A stretch of 64,000 nucleotides of DNA from Streptomyces coryli (GCF_011044975.1 NZ_JAAKZV010000008.1:1-64000); one strand, 5' to 3'; shown: positions 18,545 through 30,499, counted from the first letter of the stretch. Numbers and translations: made by a program. The notes: generated by a model not told the origin, from the sequence alone.

Positions 18545-20413
18545 TTGACCGACATCATCGAAAGGATCACCGGGCAGACGGAAGCGGCGCAGCCGCTCGC
18601 CACCGGCGAGCTCACGCCGTACGTGGCCAAGCTGCCCGTCCCGCCGGTCGTGCGGCCGCAGTCGGACGACGCGCTCAAGGAGACGGAGATCGCCCTGCGC
18701 CCGGCCTGGGTGCGCCTGCACCCGCAGCTGCCGCCGACCCTGATGTGGGGGTACGAGGGCCAAGTTCCGGGCCCGACCATCGAGGTGTGGCGGGGGCAGC
18801 GGGTCCGCATCGCCTGGACCAACCGGATCCCGGCGGACGGCGAATACCCGGTCACGTCGGTGGAGGTGCCGCGGCGCCCGCAGGGCGCGCCGCCGGCGAG
18901 CACCGAGCCGGGCCGCGAGGGCGTCGAGCCCAACAAGGACGTCGCCGCCCTGCCGCCGTGGTCGGTGACCCACCTGCACGGCGCGCAGACCGGCGGCGGC
19001 AACGACGGCTGGGCGGACAACGCGGTCGGCTACGGGGACGCGCAGCTGGCGGAGTACCCGAACGAGCACCAGGCGGTGCAGTGGTGGTACCACGACCACG
19101 CCATGAACATCACGCGCTGGAATGTGATGGCGGGCCTGTACGGCACCTACCTGGTCCGCGACGACGAGGAGGAGTCGCTCGGCCTGCCGTGCGGCGAGCG
19201 GGAGATCCCGCTGCTGCTCGCCGACCGCAACCTCGACACCGACGAGGACGGGCGGCTCAACGGCCGGCTGCTGCACAAGACGGTGATCGTGGACCCGGCG
19301 AACCAGGAGACGGGCAAGCCGGTCTCGCTGCCGTTCACCGGCCCGTACACCACGGTCAACGGCCGGATCTGGCCGTACGCGCACGTGGCCGACGGCTGGT
19401 ACCGCTTCCGGCTGGTCAACGCCTCGAACGCGCGCGTCTACGATCTCGTCCTGGTCGACGAGGACAACAACCCGGTCCCGGGCATCGTCCACCAGATCGG
19501 CAGCGACGGCGGCCTGCTGCCGCGCCCGGTCCCGGTGGACTTCGCCGGCGCGCTGCCCACGCTGACCGCGGCGCCGGCCGAGCGCTTCGACCTGCTGGTG
19601 GACTTCCGCGGCCTGGCGGGCCGCAAGCTGCGCCTGGTCAACAAGGGCCGCAACCAGCCGCCGGGGGTGCCCGACCCGGTGGGCGACGTGCGCTATCCGG
19701 CGGTCATGGAGTTCCGGGTCTACGAGAGCGGCGAGACCGACGGCTTCGAGCTGCCGGAGGTGCTCTCCGGCTCGTTCCGGCCGCTGACGCACGACGTCGG
19801 GCACGGCCACCGGCTGATCGTCCTCACCCCGCCCGCCACCAAGGGCGCCGGCGGGCACCCGGAGATCTGGGAGATGGCGGAGGTCGAGGACCCGAGCGGG
19901 ATCGCCTTCCCGGCCGAGGGCGTCATCCAGGTCACCGGCAGGGATGGCGTCACCAAGACGTACCGGCGCACCGCCCGCACCTTCAACGACGGGCTCGGCT
20001 TCACCATCGCCGAGGGCAGCCACGAGCAGTGGAGCTTCCTGAACCTGTCGCCGGTCCGCCACCCGATGCACGTCCACCTGGCGGACTTCCAGCTGCTGGG
20101 CCGCGACGGGTACGACGCGTCCGGGTTCGACCCGGCGGCGGGTGGCACCAGCAAGCCGGTCGCGTATACGAGGGACGTCCCGCTGGCGCCCAATGAGCGC
20201 GGCTACAAGGACGTCTTCCTGGTGCCGGGGCCGCAAATGCTGCGCGTCATGGGGAAGTTCGACGGCGCGTACGGCCGCTTCATGTACCACTGCCACTTCC
20301 TGGAGCACGAGGACATGGGCATGATGCGGCCCTTCGTCGTCATGCCGCCCGAGGCCCTGAAGTTCGACCACGGCGGCCCGCACGGCGGCCACGGCGAGGG
20401 CAGCACGGGCTGA
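18545..20413 (+). CDS. Multicopper oxidase, CotA/phenoxazinone-synthase-like
   Basis: The 622-residue enzyme has all four copper-binding motifs: THLHGAQT (H143, H145), [14 protein letters not shown] (H183, H185), [11 protein letters not shown], and the C-terminal [14 protein letters not shown] holding the type 1 Cys and Met. The N-terminus ([12 protein letters not shown]) lacks a signal peptide, so it is probably cytoplasmic or spore-associated, like phenoxazinone synthase or CotA. It oxidises phenolic or bilirubin-like substrates with oxygen. The start is TTG 18545 with GGGGGGTG about nine bases upstream. It ends at a strong hairpin. Confidence 0.92.
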   Translation: MTDIIERITGQTEAAQPLATGELTPYVAKLPVPPVVRPQSDDALKETEIALRPAWVRLHPQLPPTLMWGYEGQVPGPTIEVWRGQRVRIAWTNRIPADGEYPVTSVEVPRRPQGAPPASTEPGREGVEPNKDVAALPPWSVTHLHGAQTGGGNDGWADNAVGYGDAQLAEYPNEHQAVQWWYHDHAMNITRWNVMAGLYGTYLVRDDEEESLGLPCGEREIPLLLADRNLDTDEDGRLNGRLLHKTVIVDPANQETGKPVSLPFTGPYTTVNGRIWPYAHVADGWYRFRLVNASNARVYDLVLVDEDNNPVPGIVHQIGSDGGLLPRPVPVDFAGALPTLTAAPAERFDLLVDFRGLAGRKLRLVNKGRNQPPGVPDPVGDVRYPAVMEFRVYESGETDGFELPEVLSGSFRPLTHDVGHGHRLIVLTPPATKGAGGHPEIWEMAEVEDPSGIAFPAEGVIQVTGRDGVTKTYRRTARTFNDGLGFTIAEGSHEQWSFLNLSPVRHPMHVHLADFQLLGRDGYDASGFDPAAGGTSKPVAYTRDVPLAPNERGYKDVFLVPGPQMLRVMGKFDGAYGRFMYHCHFLEHEDMGMMRPFVVMPPEALKFDHGGPHGGHGEGSTG

Positions 20414-20431
20414 GCCACCCACCGGGTCCGG

Positions 20432-20466
20432 ATGCCCGCCCCGCGCCGACGGCTCGGGGCGGGCAT
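20432..20466 (+). terminator. Terminator after multicopper oxidase
   Basis: ATGCCCGCCCCG pairs perfectly with CGGGGCGGGCAT across an 11-base loop, 19 bases after the stop codon. Confidence 0.8.
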
Positions 20467-20533
20467 GCGGCTTTACGTGTGAATCTGCAGGTCACAGGCG
20501 GTGATCGCGGTCACGAGCGGTTAGGTACTCAAG

Positions 20534-21190
20534 GTGCCATTCACTGCGCTCACCGCCTCCGCCGCCGCCCTGCTCGCCCTCGGCCTCGCCACGCCCGCCG
20601 CGGCCGCCGCCGACCCGGACCCCGACGGCGTCGAGGCCAAGGTCTCCCGCGTGACCGCCGCCCAGCTCGGCGCCTCGCACCACGACGGCTGCCCGGTGCC
20701 GCCCGACCGGCTGCGGAAGATCGAGATGAACCACTGGGGCTTCGACGGCAAGGTCCACCGCGGCACCATGGTGGTGCGCGACGACATGGTGAAGCCGGTC
20801 ACCGCGGTCTTCGAGGCGGCCTTCGACGCCCGCTTCCCGATCCGCAAGATGCGCCCGGCGTCCGAGTACGGCGGCAGCGACGAGAAGGCCATGGCCGACG
20901 ACAACACCTCGGCCTTCAACTGCCGCCAGGTCACCGGCGTCCCCGGTCGCATGTCGCAGCACTCGTACGGCAACGCGGTGGACATCAACCCGCTGGAGAA
21001 CCCGTACGTGGACGCGAACGGCGTCATCCACCCGCCCGCCTCCCGCGGCTACCTCGACCGCGGCCAGGACAAGCCGGGCATGATCAAGTACGGCGACGCC
21101 GTCTGGTCGGCGATGCGCGCGCAGGGCTGGCTGTGGGGCGGCCGCTGGCACCACCCGGACTACCAGCACTTCTCCAGCAACGGCGGCTGA
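20534..21190 (+). CDS. Secreted M15-type D-Ala-D-Ala carboxypeptidase-like protein
   Basis: The 218-residue protein has a clear signal peptide (LTASAAALLALGLATPAAAA) and an M15-like zinc peptidase core. MSQHSYGNAVDINPLENPY provides the first His and Asp ligands and WHHPDYQHF the second His. The segment FNCRQVTGVPGRMSQH is typical of this actinobacterial group. It probably trims peptidoglycan stem peptides outside the cell; this is inferred from the family. GTG 20534 is the only start that keeps the whole signal peptide, though its ribosome binding site is weak. Confidence 0.88.
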   Translation: MPFTALTASAAALLALGLATPAAAAADPDPDGVEAKVSRVTAAQLGASHHDGCPVPPDRLRKIEMNHWGFDGKVHRGTMVVRDDMVKPVTAVFEAAFDARFPIRKMRPASEYGGSDEKAMADDNTSAFNCRQVTGVPGRMSQHSYGNAVDINPLENPYVDANGVIHPPASRGYLDRGQDKPGMIKYGDAVWSAMRAQGWLWGGRWHHPDYQHFSSNGG

Positions 21191-21253
21191 CCCAACTCGC
21201 GGGCCATTAGGCCCCCTTGGGCATTGGAGCGTTTGCTGTCAGGATCGGATGCC

Positions 21254-23062
21254 ATGCGACTGACCGTCCGCCTCTCCGGTCCCGTGGCCCTCACCGCAGC
21301 GCTCGCCACCCTCGCCGTATCGGCACCACCGGCGGCGTACGCCGCGGACCCGCCCGCCAAGACCCCGACCGCGGTCGGCCACGGCGGGGCGGTGTCCAGC
21401 GTCGACGCGGACGCCACGGCGGCCGGCATCGAGGTGCTGCGCAAGGGCGGCAACGCGGTGGACGCCGCCGTCGCCACCGCCGCCGCGCTCGGCGTCACCG
21501 AGCCGTATTCGGCTGGCGTCGGAGGCGGCGGCTACCTCGTCTTCTACGACGCGCGCAGCGGCAAGGTCCGTACGCTCGACGGCCGCGAAACGGCCCCGCG
21601 GACGGCCGGCGCGGACTACTTCCTCGAGGACGGCAAGCCGATCCCGTTCGCCGAGGCAGTGACCAGCGGCCTGTCCGTCGGCACCCCGGGCACGCCCGCC
21701 ACCTGGGAGAACGCCCTGCGCCGCTGGGGCACGCTGCGCCTCGGCGCGGCGCTGAAGCCGGCCGAGCGGCTGGCCGACCGCGGCTTCACCGTGGACGAGA
21801 CCTTCCGGCAGCAGACCGCGTCCAACGAGAAGCGCTTCCGCGCCTTCCCCGCCAGCCGCGAGCTGTTCCTGCCCGGCGGCGAACTGCCGGTGGTGGGCAG
21901 CACCCTGCGGAACCCGGACCTGGCGGACACGTATCGCGAGCTGGCGAGGAAGGGCACCCGGGCGCTCTACGCGGGCGAGCTGGGCGAGGACGTCGTACGC
22001 ACCGTCCGCAAGCCGCCCGTCGACCCGGCCTCGGACCTGGCCGTACGGAAGGGGCAGCTGACCGCGGACGACCTGCGCCGCTACCGCGCGCTGGAGCAGC
22101 GCCCGTCCCACCTGGACTACCGGGGCCTGGACGTCTACGGCATGGCGCCGTCGTCCTCCGGCGGCACGACGGTCGGCGAGGCGCTGAACATCCTGGAGTC
22201 CACGGATGTCCGGGACCTGTCCGGGACGCAGTATCTGCACCGCTTCCTGGAGGCTTCGCGGATCGCCTTCGCCGACCGCAACCGCTGGGTCGGCGACCCG
22301 CGCTTCGAGGACGTCCCGACGCGCGAGCTGCTGTCGCAGCGGTACGCGGACTCCCGGGCCTGCCTCATCTCCCCGGACAAGGCCCTGACCAGCCCGCTGG
22401 CCCCGGGCGACCCCCGTAACCCCGGGGACGGCTGCGAGGCCTCCGGCAAGGCGGTGCCCGAGAACCGCGAGGGCCTGAGCACGACGAGCCTCACCGCCTC
22501 CGACAAATGGGGCAACGTGGTGGCGTACACCCTCACCATCGAGTCCACCGGCGGCAGCGGCGTCACCGTCCCGGGCCGCGGCTTCCTGCTCAACAACGAG
22601 CTGACGGACTTCAACTTCATCCCGGTGACCCCGGGCGTCCCCGACCCGAACCTGCCGGGGCCCGGCAAGCGCCCGCGCTCGTCGATGGCACCGACGATCG
22701 CGGTGCAGGACGGCAAGCCGCTGCTGGCGGCGGGTTCGCCGGGCGGGGCGACGATCATCACGACGGTGCTGCAGATCCTGCTGGGCCGCATCGACCGCGA
22801 CCTGTCCCTGCCGGAGGCCCTGGCCGCCCCACGGGCAAGCCAGCGCAACGCGGCGGTCACCCAGGCAGAGCCGGGCTTCCTGGCGCTGCCGGAGCGGGAG
22901 CGCCTGGAGGCGCTGGGGCATGCGTTCACGTCAACGCCGGAAATCGGCGCGGCGGCGGCGCTGGAGCGGCTGCCGGACGGTCGGTGGCTGGCAGCGGCGG
23001 AGCCGGTACGGCGAGGGGGCGGGTCGGCGGCGGTGACGCATCCCAGCCCGTCCGGCGCTTGA
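21254..23062 (+). CDS. ggt: Gamma-glutamyltransferase
   Basis: The roughly 602-residue precursor has a signal peptide (VALTAALATLAVSAPPAAYA), then GIEVLRKGGNAVDAAVATAA and GVGGGGYLVFYD. The autocleavage site region GLSTTSLTASDKWGN supplies the N-terminal Thr nucleophile of the small subunit, and PRSSMAPTI and GSPGGATIIT line the active site. It hydrolyses or transfers gamma-glutamyl groups outside the cell. ATG 21254 has AGGA nine bases upstream; a TTG at 21224 is a weaker choice. The last codons and stop lie within a dispersed repeat, so the C-terminal tail THPSPSGA is repeat-derived. Confidence 0.93.
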   Translation: MRLTVRLSGPVALTAALATLAVSAPPAAYAADPPAKTPTAVGHGGAVSSVDADATAAGIEVLRKGGNAVDAAVATAAALGVTEPYSAGVGGGGYLVFYDARSGKVRTLDGRETAPRTAGADYFLEDGKPIPFAEAVTSGLSVGTPGTPATWENALRRWGTLRLGAALKPAERLADRGFTVDETFRQQTASNEKRFRAFPASRELFLPGGELPVVGSTLRNPDLADTYRELARKGTRALYAGELGEDVVRTVRKPPVDPASDLAVRKGQLTADDLRRYRALEQRPSHLDYRGLDVYGMAPSSSGGTTVGEALNILESTDVRDLSGTQYLHRFLEASRIAFADRNRWVGDPRFEDVPTRELLSQRYADSRACLISPDKALTSPLAPGDPRNPGDGCEASGKAVPENREGLSTTSLTASDKWGNVVAYTLTIESTGGSGVTVPGRGFLLNNELTDFNFIPVTPGVPDPNLPGPGKRPRSSMAPTIAVQDGKPLLAAGSPGGATIITTVLQILLGRIDRDLSLPEALAAPRASQRNAAVTQAEPGFLALPERERLEALGHAFTSTPEIGAAAALERLPDGRWLAAAEPVRRGGGSAAVTHPSPSGA

Positions 23063-23085
23063 GGACATCGACGCGGAGCGTCGAT
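23046..23085 (+). repeat. Dispersed repeat at the 3' end of ggt, copy 2, with hairpin
   Basis: AGCCCGTCCGGCGCTTGAGG (23046-23065) is nearly identical to the sequence at 7585-7604. It supplies the last ggt codons and TGA stop. It is followed by ATCGACGC-GGA-GCGTCGAT (23067-23085), a perfect 8-bp hairpin likely to end transcription. From memory, CGTCCGGCG-TTGAGGAC-type sequences recur downstream of many Streptomyces genes. Confidence 0.6.
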
Positions 23086-23097
23086 TCGGCCGCAGCC

Positions 23098-24117
23098 TCA
23101 GAGCTCGTCCGGATCCGCCCGCTCGAGGGCCGGCCGCGGCCCCGCATGCGTCTCGTGGAGCAGGAAGTCCGCGGCGGCGGTGTCCGTGACCAGCGAGGTC
23201 ACCAGACCCGAGCGCAGCACCGCACCGATCGCCCCGGCCTTCCGCCGCCCACCGGCGATCGCGACGACCTCGGGGATGCGCCGCAGCCGGTCGGCCTCGA
23301 CCGTGATGCAGCGCTCGCCGAGGTCGCGGCCGATCCGCCGCCCCTCGGCGTCGAAGAGGTGCGCCGACATCTCAGCCGCGGCGCCGAGCGACGCGTAATG
23401 CTCCCGCTCCTCCTCGCTGAGCATGTCGTGCACGGTGGAGATCCCCGGCTCCCACGAGCCGATGGACACCGCCGCGACCGTGACCTTGTCGAAGTACTCG
23501 AAGGCCCGGGCGACCCCGGTCTGGCTGCGCAGCGCATTGGCCGTGGCCACATCGGGCAGCAGCATCGGCGCATAGATCGGGTGCGCCTCGCCCCCGGCGA
23601 CCTCGGCCGCCCGCCGCACCGCCTCCACGGACCCCCGCTCCGCGGTGCCCGCGTCGTACACGCCGGTCAGCTGCACCACCGTGCACGGCGGCAGCCTCCG
23701 CAGCGCCGTGGCCATATTGATCGTGGAGCGCCCCCACGCGAGCCCCAGCACATCGCCCTCGGTGACCAGCTCGCCGAGCAGGTCAGCGGCTACGGCGCCG
23801 AGGTTCTCCGGATCGTGGTGATCCGTCACCGCGCCATCGGCCGGCGACTCCACCACCACCGCGTGCCGCAGCCCGTACCGCGCCCGCAGCGCGTCGGAGC
23901 GTTCGGCGTCGAGCTCGGCGGGGACCCGGATCTCGATGCGCACCAGGTCCCGCTCGAGCGCGGTCTCCAGCACCCGCGCCACCTTGAAGCGGCTGACCCC
24001 GAACTCCTCCGCGATCTGAATCTTGGACTTGCCCTCGAGGTAGAAGCGGCGAGCCATGGCCGCCGCCTGCACCAGCTCCGCGGGTCCCATCCGCGCAGCT
24101 GTCCGGCCCGTCGACAC
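23098..24117 (-). CDS. SorC/DeoR-type sugar-binding transcriptional regulator
   Basis: The 339-residue protein has an N-terminal helix-turn-helix (KSKIQIAEEFGVSRFKVARV, about residues 29-48) and a C-terminal sugar-phosphate-binding domain with LGLAWGRSTINMATAL, TVAAVSIGSWEPG and VVAIAGGRRKAGAIGAVL. Such regulators sense phosphorylated sugars. GTG 24117 is chosen because AAGGAG lies seven bases upstream; the frame is open further upstream. It follows rpe on the same strand with about 150 bases between, hinting at control linked to pentose phosphates, but the target genes are not identifiable. Confidence 0.87.
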   Translation of the reverse strand: MSTGRTAARMGPAELVQAAAMARRFYLEGKSKIQIAEEFGVSRFKVARVLETALERDLVRIEIRVPAELDAERSDALRARYGLRHAVVVESPADGAVTDHHDPENLGAVAADLLGELVTEGDVLGLAWGRSTINMATALRRLPPCTVVQLTGVYDAGTAERGSVEAVRRAAEVAGGEAHPIYAPMLLPDVATANALRSQTGVARAFEYFDKVTVAAVSIGSWEPGISTVHDMLSEEEREHYASLGAAAEMSAHLFDAEGRRIGRDLGERCITVEADRLRRIPEVVAIAGGRRKAGAIGAVLRSGLVTSLVTDTAAADFLLHETHAGPRPALERADPDEL

Positions 24118-24264
24118 CGCGATCTCCTTACCGTTTTCGACGACTGAAGCTGTCGCGCCCGGCCTCGATCCGCGCGAGCGCTTGCCGTCGCCGTTCATCC
24201 TGTCAGAAGCGGGGCCCGGCGTTCAGCCCCTGGCCTCGGCTTTTGCGTGCGTGAGTATGAATGC

Positions 24265-24951
24265 TCAGTGTCCACAGGCCCAAGAAGCGGCGGCGGTGGC
24301 CTCCTCGGCCTGCCGCCGCAGCCCCTGGACGGCCGCCGCCGGGTCCTCCTTGCCGTAGACCGCGGAGCCCGCGACGAAGACGTCGGCGCCCGCCTCCGCG
24401 CATCGCTCGATCGTGTCGGCGGAGACGCCGCCGTCCACCTGCAGCCACATCTCCAGGCCGTGCTTGCCGATCAGCTCCCGGGTGCGGCGGATCTTCGGCA
24501 GCATGATGTCCAGGAAGGCCTGACCACCGAAACCCGGCTCCACGGTCATCACCAGCAGCATGTCGAGCTCGGGGAGCAGATCCTCGTACGGCTCGATGGG
24601 GGTGGCGGGCTTGAGCGCCATCGAGGCGCGGGCGCCCTTGGCGCGGATCTCGCGCGCGAGCCGTACGGGCGCGGCTGCCGCCTCGACGTGGAAGGTGACA
24701 GAACCGGCGCCCGCGTCGACGTAGGCCGGGGCCCAGCGGTCGGGGTCCTCGATCATCAGATGGCAGTCCAGCGGCGTGTCCGTCGCTTTGCGCAGGGACT
24801 CTACGACCGGTACCCCGAGGGTGAGGTTCGGGACGAAGTGGTTGTCCATGACGTCGACGTGCAGCCAGTCGGCGCCTTCCACCGCCTTGGCCTCCTCGGC
24901 GAGGCGGGCGAAGTCGGCGGACAGGATGCTGGGGCTGATCTGGGCGGCCAT
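24265..24951 (-). CDS. rpe: Ribulose-phosphate 3-epimerase
   Basis: The 228-residue TIM barrel has every family motif: [13 protein letters not shown] at the start, [14 protein letters not shown] with metal-binding His and Asp, [25 protein letters not shown] and LQVDGGVS. It interconverts ribulose 5-phosphate and xylulose 5-phosphate in the pentose phosphate pathway. The C-terminal ASWACGH tail is unusually short and Cys/His-containing but has no assigned role. It is divergent from the MMPL transporter gene. Confidence 0.96.
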   Translation of the reverse strand: MAAQISPSILSADFARLAEEAKAVEGADWLHVDVMDNHFVPNLTLGVPVVESLRKATDTPLDCHLMIEDPDRWAPAYVDAGAGSVTFHVEAAAAPVRLAREIRAKGARASMALKPATPIEPYEDLLPELDMLLVMTVEPGFGGQAFLDIMLPKIRRTRELIGKHGLEMWLQVDGGVSADTIERCAEAGADVFVAGSAVYGKEDPAAAVQGLRRQAEEATAAASWACGH

Positions 24952-25110
24952 GACCTCAAGCCTGCCATGTGACAGGGGGTGATGCGGCGGCGGTACCCGT
25001 CCGGTACGTGATCATCCGCTTTCCGGGCCGTCAGGCGGAGGCGGATTGTCAGTCCCCCATGCCATGCTTTCGCCCCATACGAAGGTCCGTAAGCGATTTT
25101 GGGGGCGCTT

Positions 25111-27255
25111 ATGTCGGACGGTAAGGGGCGGGGGGTCGCGTGGCTTGTATGCGGCCGCCGCTCGAAATGGCTGATGCTGGTCTTATGGGTGGGGGTGCTC
25201 TTCGCGCTCGGTCCGCTGGCGCAGAAGCTGACGGACGCACAGGACAATCAGACGGTCAACTGGCTGCCCAAGGAAGCCGAGTCCACGCAGGTGCTGCGGG
25301 AGTCGGAGGAGTTCCGTCCCGAGCAGATGCCGACCGTGATCGTGTATGCCCGCGAGGCGGGTCTCACGGACGCCGACCGGTCGCGCATCGAGGAGGACCT
25401 GGCCGGGCTGCGCACGCTGAGCGAGAACGGCCTGCGCGGCAAGGAAACGCCCGACCCGCAGTACGAGAAACGCGGCACCCCGCGGGCGGCGCAGGTCATC
25501 GTGCCGATGACCACGGGTGAGGACGCCTGGAAGCGGATCGTCCCGGCGGTGGACGACATCAAGGAGAAGGTCGGCGAGAGCGAGGGCGGGCTGACCGTCC
25601 ATGTCACCGGACCCGGTGGGGCCAACGCCGACTTCGCCGAGGGCTTCGAAGGCATCGACTCCACGCTGCTGATCGCCGCGATGAGCGTGGTCATCATCAT
25701 GCTGCTGCTGACGTACCGCAGCCCCACGCTGCTCTTCGTGCCACTGATATCGGTGGTGGTGGCGCTCACCGCGTCGCAGGCGATCGTCTATCTGCTCGCG
25801 GAGCACGCGGGCCTGACGGTGAACGGGCAGAGCGCGGGCATCCTCACGGTCCTGGTCTTCGGGGCCGGGACCGACTATGCGCTGCTGCTCGTCGCGCGCT
25901 ATCGCGAGGAGCTGCGCCGGCACGAGGACCGGCATGAGGCGATGGCCCTGGCCCTGCACCGCGCGGGCCCTGCGGTGCTCGCCTCGGGTGCCACGGTGGT
26001 GGCGGCGATGATGGTGCTGATGGCCGCCGACATGAGCTCCACGGCGAGCCTCGGCCCGGTGCTGGCGATCGGCGTCGGCGTGGCGGTGCTCGCGCTGATG
26101 ACGCTCTTCCCGGCGCTGCTGGTGATCGTCGGCCGGTGGATCTTCTGGCCGGTGCGGCCGGACTTCGGCTCGGCCGAGCCGACGGCGCGCGGCTTCTGGG
26201 CCCGTACGGGCAACCGCATCTCGCACCGCCCGCGGACGGTGTGGGTCGTGGGGGCGCTGGGGCTGGCGGCCCTGTCGCTGGGGCTGATGCAGCTGAAGGC
26301 GTCCGGGCTGAGCTATGAGGACTCGTTCACCAGCCGCCCCGATTCGATCAAGGGCGCCGAGGTGCAGGCGCGGTACTTCCCGGCGGGTGGCGGCGATCCC
26401 CTGGTGATCACCGCGAAGGCGGATTCCGCCGACCAGGTGAAGGCGGCCGTGGCCGGCACCCGGGGCGTGGCGGACGAACCGGTGGCCACGCCGCGCGGCA
26501 TGGACCCGGTGCACAACGGCCGCGTCTATCTGGAGGCCACCCTCGCCGACAACCCGAGCGGCACCGCCGCGAAGGACACGGTCGACCGGCTGCGGGGTGA
26601 GCTGGACGAAGTCACCGGCGCGGATGCGCGGGTGGGCGGCACGACGGCGGCGATCGTCGATATGGACACGGCAGTCGCCCGTGACGACCGGGTGATCATC
26701 CCGCTGGTTCTGGTGGCGGTGTTCATCATTCTGCTGATCCTGCTGCGGGCGGTGGTCGCGCCGCTGATGCTGATGGCCACAGTGGTGTTGTCGTTCGCGG
26801 CCGCGCTGGGCATCTCCGCGCTCTTCTTCCGCCATGTCTTCGGCTTCGCGGGAGAGGACACGGCCTTCCCACTCCTGGTCTTCGTGTTCCTGGTGGCGCT
26901 GGGCATCGACTACAACATCTTCCTGGCCACCCGAATACGCGAGGAGGCGATCCGCAAGGGCACCGCCCAGGGCGCCCTCACGGGCCTGGCGGCCACCGGT
27001 GGCGTGATCACCTCGGCCGGCCTGGTGCTGGCGGGCACCTTCGCGGCGTTCGCCACGATCCCGATGGTGTCGTTCGCGGAGATCGGCTTCGCGGTGGCGG
27101 TGGGCGTCCTCCTGGACACCTTCATCGTCCGCTCGATGCTGGTCACGGCCCTGTTCCTGGATCTGGGCAAGCGCAGCTGGTGGCCGAGCGAACTGTCCAA
27201 GCGAGAGGAGGAGCAGCCGGCGGAGGAGGCCCGGGAGACCTCCCGCGCGGGCTAG
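25111..27255 (+). CDS. MMPL family transporter (RND superfamily)
   Basis: The 714-residue protein has two tandem RND/MMPL halves with about 12 membrane segments. Each half has a large external loop and the characteristic core motif: GAGTDYALLLVARYREEL near residue 255 and ALGIDYNIFLATRIREEA near residue 605, whose Asp-Tyr pair carries protons. MMPL proteins export lipids, pigments or hydrophobic drugs. ATG 25111 is preferred over TTG 25099. The gene ends at a CTAG shared with the convergent rsmB stop. Cargo is unknown; rpe next door is probably unrelated. Confidence 0.92.
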   Translation: MSDGKGRGVAWLVCGRRSKWLMLVLWVGVLFALGPLAQKLTDAQDNQTVNWLPKEAESTQVLRESEEFRPEQMPTVIVYAREAGLTDADRSRIEEDLAGLRTLSENGLRGKETPDPQYEKRGTPRAAQVIVPMTTGEDAWKRIVPAVDDIKEKVGESEGGLTVHVTGPGGANADFAEGFEGIDSTLLIAAMSVVIIMLLLTYRSPTLLFVPLISVVVALTASQAIVYLLAEHAGLTVNGQSAGILTVLVFGAGTDYALLLVARYREELRRHEDRHEAMALALHRAGPAVLASGATVVAAMMVLMAADMSSTASLGPVLAIGVGVAVLALMTLFPALLVIVGRWIFWPVRPDFGSAEPTARGFWARTGNRISHRPRTVWVVGALGLAALSLGLMQLKASGLSYEDSFTSRPDSIKGAEVQARYFPAGGGDPLVITAKADSADQVKAAVAGTRGVADEPVATPRGMDPVHNGRVYLEATLADNPSGTAAKDTVDRLRGELDEVTGADARVGGTTAAIVDMDTAVARDDRVIIPLVLVAVFIILLILLRAVVAPLMLMATVVLSFAAALGISALFFRHVFGFAGEDTAFPLLVFVFLVALGIDYNIFLATRIREEAIRKGTAQGALTGLAATGGVITSAGLVLAGTFAAFATIPMVSFAEIGFAVAVGVLLDTFIVRSMLVTALFLDLGKRSWWPSELSKREEEQPAEEARETSRAG

Positions 27256-28682
27256 CCGACCCGGCGCAGCACGGCGAGGTACATCGCGTCCGTGCCGTGC
27301 AGATGCGGCCACAACTGAACATCAGGCCCGTCCCCGAGCTCGGGCACACCCGGCATCAGCGGCCGGGCGTCGATGAGTTCGGCGGGCGGGGCGGCCTTGC
27401 TGCCGCCCGCCTTCAGGACGTCGTCGACGACGGCCCGGGTCTCGGCCAGATGCGGCGAGCAGGTGGCGTATCCGACGACGCCGCCGGGCCGTACCGACCG
27501 CAGCGCCTCGGTGAGCAGCGCGCGCTGCAGCGACGCGAAGCCGTCGAGGTCCTCCGGGCGGCGCCGCCACCGTGCCTCGGGCCGCCGCCGCAGCGCGCCG
27601 AGACCGGTGCACGGCACGTCCACCAGGACGCGGTCGAAGCTGCCCGGCTGCCAGGCGGGCCGGGTGCCATCGGCCGTAATGACCTCGTACGGGCCGGGGT
27701 TGCCGGCCAGCGCCCGCGCGACCAGCCGCGCCCGGTGCGGCTGCTTCTCGGCGGCGAGCAGCGCGGCGCCGCGCTGCGCGGCCAGCGCCGCCAGCAGCGC
27801 CGCCTTGCCGCCGGGACCGGCACAGCCGTCGAGCCAGCGCTCGTCGGGCCCGTCCAGCGGCGCGTTGGCCAGGGCGAGGGCGACCAGCTGGCTGCCCTCG
27901 TCCTGCACTCCCGCGCGCCCGTCGCGCACCGCGTCCAGGGCGCCCGGCTCACCGCCCTCGGCGAGCCGGACGGCGTACGGCGACCAGCGCCCCGGCTCCG
28001 TCTCCTCGGTGGTCAGCTCCTCGACGGTGGACCGCCCAGGACGCGCCACGAGCGTCACCTCGGGCCGCTCGTTGTCCGCCGCCAGCAGCTTCTCGATGCC
28101 CGCGCGCCCGCCGCCGAGCGCGTCCCACAGCGCGGAGACGATCCACCGGGGGTGCGAGTGCACGGCGGCGAGGTGATCCTCCGGGTCCTCGTCGTACGGC
28201 GGCGCGACGTCTTCGAGCCAGGTCTCGAGGTCCTTGGCGGCGATCCGCCGCAGCACGGCGTTGACGAACTTCGCCCGCCCGTCGCCGAGCACCACCCGCG
28301 CCAGCTCGACGGTAGCCGACACCGCGGCATGGGTGGGAATCCGCGTCCCCAGCAGCTGATGCGCCCCCAGGCTCAGCACATCCAGCACCGGCGGATCGAC
28401 CTCGCGCAGCGGCCGGTCGATGCAGGCCGCGACGATCCGGTCGTACGTGCCCTGATGCCGCAGCGTCCCGTAGACCAGCTCGGTCGCCAGCGCGGCGTCC
28501 CGCCCGTCGAAGTCCCCGCGCTCCCGCGCCTTGGCGAGCAGCGGCGGCAGCACCAGATTCGCGTACGCGTCCCGCTCGTCCACCGCCCGCAGCGCGTCGA
28601 AGGCGAGGATCCGCACCGGATCCTTCTTCGGCCTCCGGTACTGCTTGGCGGGACTGCGGTTGGCGCGCGGACGATCGCTCAC
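27252..28682 (-). CDS. rsmB: 16S rRNA (cytosine-967-C5) methyltransferase
   Basis: The 476-residue protein joins an N-terminal NusB-like RNA-binding domain (about residues 20-155) to a Rossmann methyltransferase domain. The SAM site is WLDGCAGPGGKAALLAAL, and both catalytic Cys are present, in DVPCTGLGALRRRPEARW and GYATCSPHLAETRAV. It methylates C967 of 16S rRNA using SAM. It starts 28 bases after the fmt stop, so fmt-rsmB form an operon, as in many bacteria. The stop TAG overlaps the convergent MMPL stop within CTAG. Confidence 0.95.
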   Translation of the reverse strand: MSDRPRANRSPAKQYRRPKKDPVRILAFDALRAVDERDAYANLVLPPLLAKARERGDFDGRDAALATELVYGTLRHQGTYDRIVAACIDRPLREVDPPVLDVLSLGAHQLLGTRIPTHAAVSATVELARVVLGDGRAKFVNAVLRRIAAKDLETWLEDVAPPYDEDPEDHLAAVHSHPRWIVSALWDALGGGRAGIEKLLAADNERPEVTLVARPGRSTVEELTTEETEPGRWSPYAVRLAEGGEPGALDAVRDGRAGVQDEGSQLVALALANAPLDGPDERWLDGCAGPGGKAALLAALAAQRGAALLAAEKQPHRARLVARALAGNPGPYEVITADGTRPAWQPGSFDRVLVDVPCTGLGALRRRPEARWRRRPEDLDGFASLQRALLTEALRSVRPGGVVGYATCSPHLAETRAVVDDVLKAGGSKAAPPAELIDARPLMPGVPELGDGPDVQLWPHLHGTDAMYLAVLRRVG

Positions 28683-28710
28683 GTGAAAGGTGCTCCGGAA
28701 TCAGCAGGAA

Positions 28711-30464
<1,754 letters not shown>

Positions 30465-30499
30465 GCGCCACCACACACGACCCGGTTGGCCAACCCGCA

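Noticed and set aside
15658-20413. Secondary-metabolite cluster (bleomycin hydrolase-like peptidase plus phenoxazinone-synthase-like oxidase)
   Set aside because: No synthase, NRPS, PKS or tailoring genes are nearby; the genes are in separate transcription units with their own terminators.
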